Shown one piece after another: positions 6,189-8,716 of a stretch of DNA of 8,716 nt; position 1 is the first letter of the stretch; each line of letters begins with the position of its first letter. Location of the stretch: positions 1 to 8,716 of the forward strand of contig JANNMJ010000225.1 in NCBI GenBank assembly GCA_031397815.1, written 5' to 3'. Made by a program: the position numbers and the translations under genes. The notes under the pieces are model-generated. The model saw nothing but the letters and a program-made list of their open reading frames with translations, was not told where the DNA came from and did not search any database. The DNA is from JANNMJ01 sp031397815. Its GTDB lineage: Bacteria; Bacteroidota; Bacteroidia; Cytophagales; Hymenobacteraceae.

Positions 6189-6435
6189 CAACTCAATAGG
6201 GCAAAACGAGGCGCAAGATAGCCCCGGAGGCCTTTATACTGAGCTTACAGGAAGGTAAGCACGCCGCCGCAAGCAACCGTGCGGGCGGTTTTCGACTCGC
6301 CCGATACCCGGTTGCCGGGTGCGGTGGCGCCGGTCGTGCGTTGCCGTGCCTAATTTTGGCCGCCGGCCAATTGATTTCCGGCTTTGTCGTTGTCGGGCTG
6401 CGGTAGGCGCAGACGGCCCGGCTTTCCTTCCGCAT
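6189..6435. other. Divergent intergenic region between gatA and the DUF2723 gene
   Basis: This 247-bp gap separates genes read outward in both directions and so should hold both promoters. Visible structures are GCTTAC/GTAAGC around AGGAAG (about 6242-6259), ACCCGG-TTG-CCGGGT (6306-6320) and TTGGCC-GCC-GGCCAA (6356-6370). Short reverse-strand ORFs crossing it have no family resemblance and overlap the start of the DUF2723 gene, so I do not call them. No clear -33/-7 pair could be found for gatA; TATCTTGC (6217-6224, minus strand) is only a weak -7 candidate. Confidence 0.6.
6351..6358 (+). promoter_or_regulatory. Possible Bacteroidota -7 promoter element for the DUF2723 gene
   Basis: TAATTTTG matches the Bacteroidota primary sigma factor -7 consensus TAnnTTTG and lies 77 bp before the ATG at 6436. 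A good -33 TTG at the usual spacing of about 19-21 bp is not evident. The hairpin TTGGCC-GCC-GGCCAA (6356-6370) overlaps its downstream end and would fall at or near the transcript start. Confidence 0.35.
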
Positions 6436-8716
6436 ATGCGTTCGTACAAATTCGTCAATGACCTGACCGGCTGGCTGGTCTTCACGCTCGCCACTGTCGT
6501 TTTCCTGCTCACGCTCGAACCCACCGGCTCATTCTGGGACTGCGGCGAGTTCGTCGCCTGTTCCTACAAGCTGCTCGTGCCGCACCCGCCGGGCGCGCCG
6601 ACGTTCCTGCTGCTGGGCCGCATCTTCTCGCTGTTCGCCGGAGGCGATGAGTCGAAGATTGGGATTTGGGTGAACTCGCTGTCGGCGCTGTCGTCGTCGT
6701 TCACCATTCTCTTCCTCTTCTGGACCATCACGATGATGGGCCGCAAGCTGTTGGTGGGCCTCAAAGGCGAGCCGACCGGCGGCCAAACCGCCCTGCTGAT
6801 GGGCGCGGGCGCCATCGGCGGCCTCGCCTTCGCGTTCACCGATTCGTTCTGGTTTTCGGCAGAAGAGGCCGAAGTCTACGCGCTGTCGGCGTTTTGCACG
6901 GCGTTCGTCGTGTGGGCGATGCTGAAGTGGGAGCGCGTGGCGGAAGAGCCTGACTCCGACCGTTGGCTGATTCTGATTGCGTACGCCGTCGGTCTCTCCA
7001 TTGGCGTCCACTTGCTGAACCTGCTGGCCATTCCGGCGCTGGCGTTCATCTATTACTACCGCCGTCACCAAGTTTCGGTGAAGGGCGCGGTGGTCGCGTT
7101 CGTCATTTCGTCGGTCATTATTCTGTCGATTCTCGTCGGCATCATCCCCGGTCTGCCGACGCTGGCGGGCTGGTTAGAAGTGTTCTTCGTGAACTCCATC
7201 GGGCTGCCGTTCTCGTCGGGTCTCTGGATTTTCCTCGCGCTGCTGCTCGGCAGCATCTGGTACGGTTTCCGGCGCTCGTTCCAGACCGGCTCGCAGCTCC
7301 TCAACACGGCGATGCTGTGCTTCGTGTTCATTCTGATCGGCTACTCGTCGTACCTCATCGTGCCGATTCGTTCGTCGTACCTGCCGACCATCAACGAGAA
7401 CGCCCCGAACAACGTCCTCGCGTTCGTGAGCTACCTCAAGCGCGAGCAGTACGGCGACCGCCCCATCCTCTACGGTCCGCAGTACAACGCCGAGCCAGTC
7501 TCGCAGACCCCCGGCGACCCGATTTACGTCCCGAACCCACGCACCGGTAAGTACGAGGAAGTCGACAAAAAGCTCGAAACCACCTACGCCGACCGCGATA
7601 AGGTGCTCATGCCGCGCATCTACTCCAACCAGCCCGCGCACTTGGAAGAGTACCGCAAATGGGGCGTCACGATTCCGTTCCAGCCGGGCGTAAACCCCGA
7701 GACGGGCCGTCCGCAGTACCCGCGCCCCACCTTCGGCGAGAACATGAGCTTCCTGTTCAATTACCAGCTGGGGCACATGTACGCACGGTATTTTCTCTGG
7801 AACTTCGTGGGCCGCGACGGCGACGTGCAGCAATCAGGCGTGCTTTGGCCGGGCGAAAACACCGCTTCCAACGTCAGCCAGCTCCCCGAGCGCGTGGCCG
7901 AAAGCAAGGCCCGCAACGACTTCTGGGCGCTGCCGCTCATCCTCGGTATTCTGGGCCTGATTTATCAGATTCGGAAGGACGAGCGCGACGCGTTCATCGT
8001 CGGGCTGCTGTTCTTCTTCACCGGCATCGCCATCGCGCTCTACCTCAACCAGCCGCCGATTGAGCCACGGGAGCGTGATTACACGTTCGCGGGTTCGTTC
8101 TACGCCTTCGGGATCTGGATTGGACTGGGCGTAATTGCCCTCGCCGATTTGCTCGGCAAGGTGCTGAAATCGGTGGCCGCCCGTGCTACGGTCGCCACCG
8201 CCCTCGGCGCTGTGGTGCCGACGATTCTGCTCGCGCAGGGCTGGAACGACCACAACCGCGCCGGGCGCTACAACTCGGTCGATTCGGCCCGAAACCTGCT
8301 CGAATCGTGCGCGCCGAACGCCATCATCTTCACCAACGGCGATAACGACACGTTCCCGCTCTGGTACGCGCAAGAGGTGGAAGGCATCCGCCGCGATGTG
8401 CGCGTGGCCGTCCTCTCGTACCTCAACACCGATTGGTACATCGACCAGATGCGCCGCCGCTCGTACAAGTCGCAGCCGATGCCGATTTCTATGCCGGCCA
8501 GCCGCTACAAGCAAGGCACCAACGATTATCTGCCCTATGCCGAAAACCCGGCCGTGCAGGAGGTAAACCTCAAGCAATTTATTGACTTGGTGAAGCAGAA
8601 TAGCGAACTGCTGCAGGTGTCGTACGGCGAAGGCGCCCCGGCCATGATGTCGTTCCCGACCCGTAAGTTCTACCTCGACGTGGATACGGCCGCCGTGAAA
8701 AAGCTGGGTCTCGTAC
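6436..8716 (+). CDS. DUF2723 GT-C-like polytopic membrane protein, 3' end outside window
   Basis: I read 760 codons from ATG 6436 to the window edge with no stop; family members are often about 1,000 residues, so a C-terminal part is missing. It belongs to DUF2723, a family abundant in Bacteroidota and related to TMEM260, a protein O-mannosyltransferase in animals. The bacterial substrate is not established, so transferase activity is inference. About 12 membrane helices are visible: roughly eight in 12-310, then a loop domain at 311-497, then about four between 498 and 600. GSFWDCGEFVACSYKL (31-46), with D35 and E38, sits after the first helix where GT-C enzymes have catalytic acidic residues. 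FSAEEAEVYALSAF (140-153), GVHLLNLLAIP (190-200), EPRERDYTFAGSFYAFG (543-559) and FTNGDNDTFPLWY (632-644) are further conserved-looking motifs. From about 601 on it appears soluble, probably on the periplasmic side. It is divergent from gatA. Confidence 0.92.
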   Translation, partial: MRSYKFVNDLTGWLVFTLATVVFLLTLEPTGSFWDCGEFVACSYKLLVPHPPGAPTFLLLGRIFSLFAGGDESKIGIWVNSLSALSSSFTILFLFWTITMMGRKLLVGLKGEPTGGQTALLMGAGAIGGLAFAFTDSFWFSAEEAEVYALSAFCTAFVVWAMLKWERVAEEPDSDRWLILIAYAVGLSIGVHLLNLLAIPALAFIYYYRRHQVSVKGAVVAFVISSVIILSILVGIIPGLPTLAGWLEVFFVNSIGLPFSSGLWIFLALLLGSIWYGFRRSFQTGSQLLNTAMLCFVFILIGYSSYLIVPIRSSYLPTINENAPNNVLAFVSYLKREQYGDRPILYGPQYNAEPVSQTPGDPIYVPNPRTGKYEEVDKKLETTYADRDKVLMPRIYSNQPAHLEEYRKWGVTIPFQPGVNPETGRPQYPRPTFGENMSFLFNYQLGHMYARYFLWNFVGRDGDVQQSGVLWPGENTASNVSQLPERVAESKARNDFWALPLILGILGLIYQIRKDERDAFIVGLLFFFTGIAIALYLNQPPIEPRERDYTFAGSFYAFGIWIGLGVIALADLLGKVLKSVAARATVATALGAVVPTILLAQGWNDHNRAGRYNSVDSARNLLESCAPNAIIFTNGDNDTFPLWYAQEVEGIRRDVRVAVLSYLNTDWYIDQMRRRSYKSQPMPISMPASRYKQGTNDYLPYAENPAVQEVNLKQFIDLVKQNSELLQVSYGEGAPAMMSFPTRKFYLDVDTAAVKKLGLV

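Noticed and set aside
6193..6524. Minus-strand ORFs (80 and 96 codons) in the gatA-DUF2723 gap
   Set aside because: They overlap the presumed promoter region and the start of the DUF2723 gene, have no family resemblance and differ in no way from chance GC-rich frames.
7174..8577. Long minus-strand open frames opposite the DUF2723 gene (e.g. 7834-8577, 7174-7833)
   Set aside because: The plus-strand frame reads as a coherent DUF2723 membrane protein; the antisense frames are Arg/Glu-rich shadows without family features.

Overview
The window looks like chromosomal DNA from a high-GC member of the Bacteroidota. Hymenobacteraceae or a related Cytophagales family is my best guess, but this is inference. 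Supports are a large multi-membrane DUF2723 protein typical of the phylum, a LysM-bearing MltD-type lytic transglycosylase, a TAnnTTTG-like -7 element upstream of a gene, and no clear Shine-Dalgarno sequences at the starts. No rRNA, tRNA, CRISPR array, transposase, phage gene or recognisable defence cassette was found.

Layout: (1) 1-237 is a composite non-coding repeat: a perfect long palindrome, a block of small hairpins, and a CCCCGAAGGGG-type block. (2) 238-978 (+) encodes a Uma2/DUF820-family PD-(D/E)XK protein whose only available upstream start (TTG) lies inside the repeat. (3) 1041-2129 (+) encodes NuoH, the membrane subunit of respiratory complex I, with no other nuo gene in view. (4) 2130-2550 holds a second copy of the composite repeat, with its central palindrome inverted relative to copy 1, and a strong intrinsic terminator for the gene on the opposite strand. 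(5) 2551-4632 (-) is an MltD-like secreted lytic transglycosylase and 4707-6188 (-) is GatA; they are probably co-transcribed, gatA first. (6) 6189-6435 is a divergent intergenic region. (7) 6436 to the window end (+) is the first 760 codons of a DUF2723 GT-C-like membrane protein, truncated by the window edge.

The coding genes are mostly housekeeping or envelope functions: peptidoglycan turnover, Gln-tRNA/Asn-tRNA formation, a respiratory membrane subunit, and a probable glycosyltransferase-like envelope protein. The least ordinary part is the pair of oppositely oriented, strongly structured repeats that bracket the Uma2-nuoH segment. They share 62-nt palindromes differing at 2 positions, they are modular, and at least one of their small hairpins shows a compensatory base change. 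I see no convincing new multi-gene system; the repeat family and the isolated nuoH are what deserve a second look.
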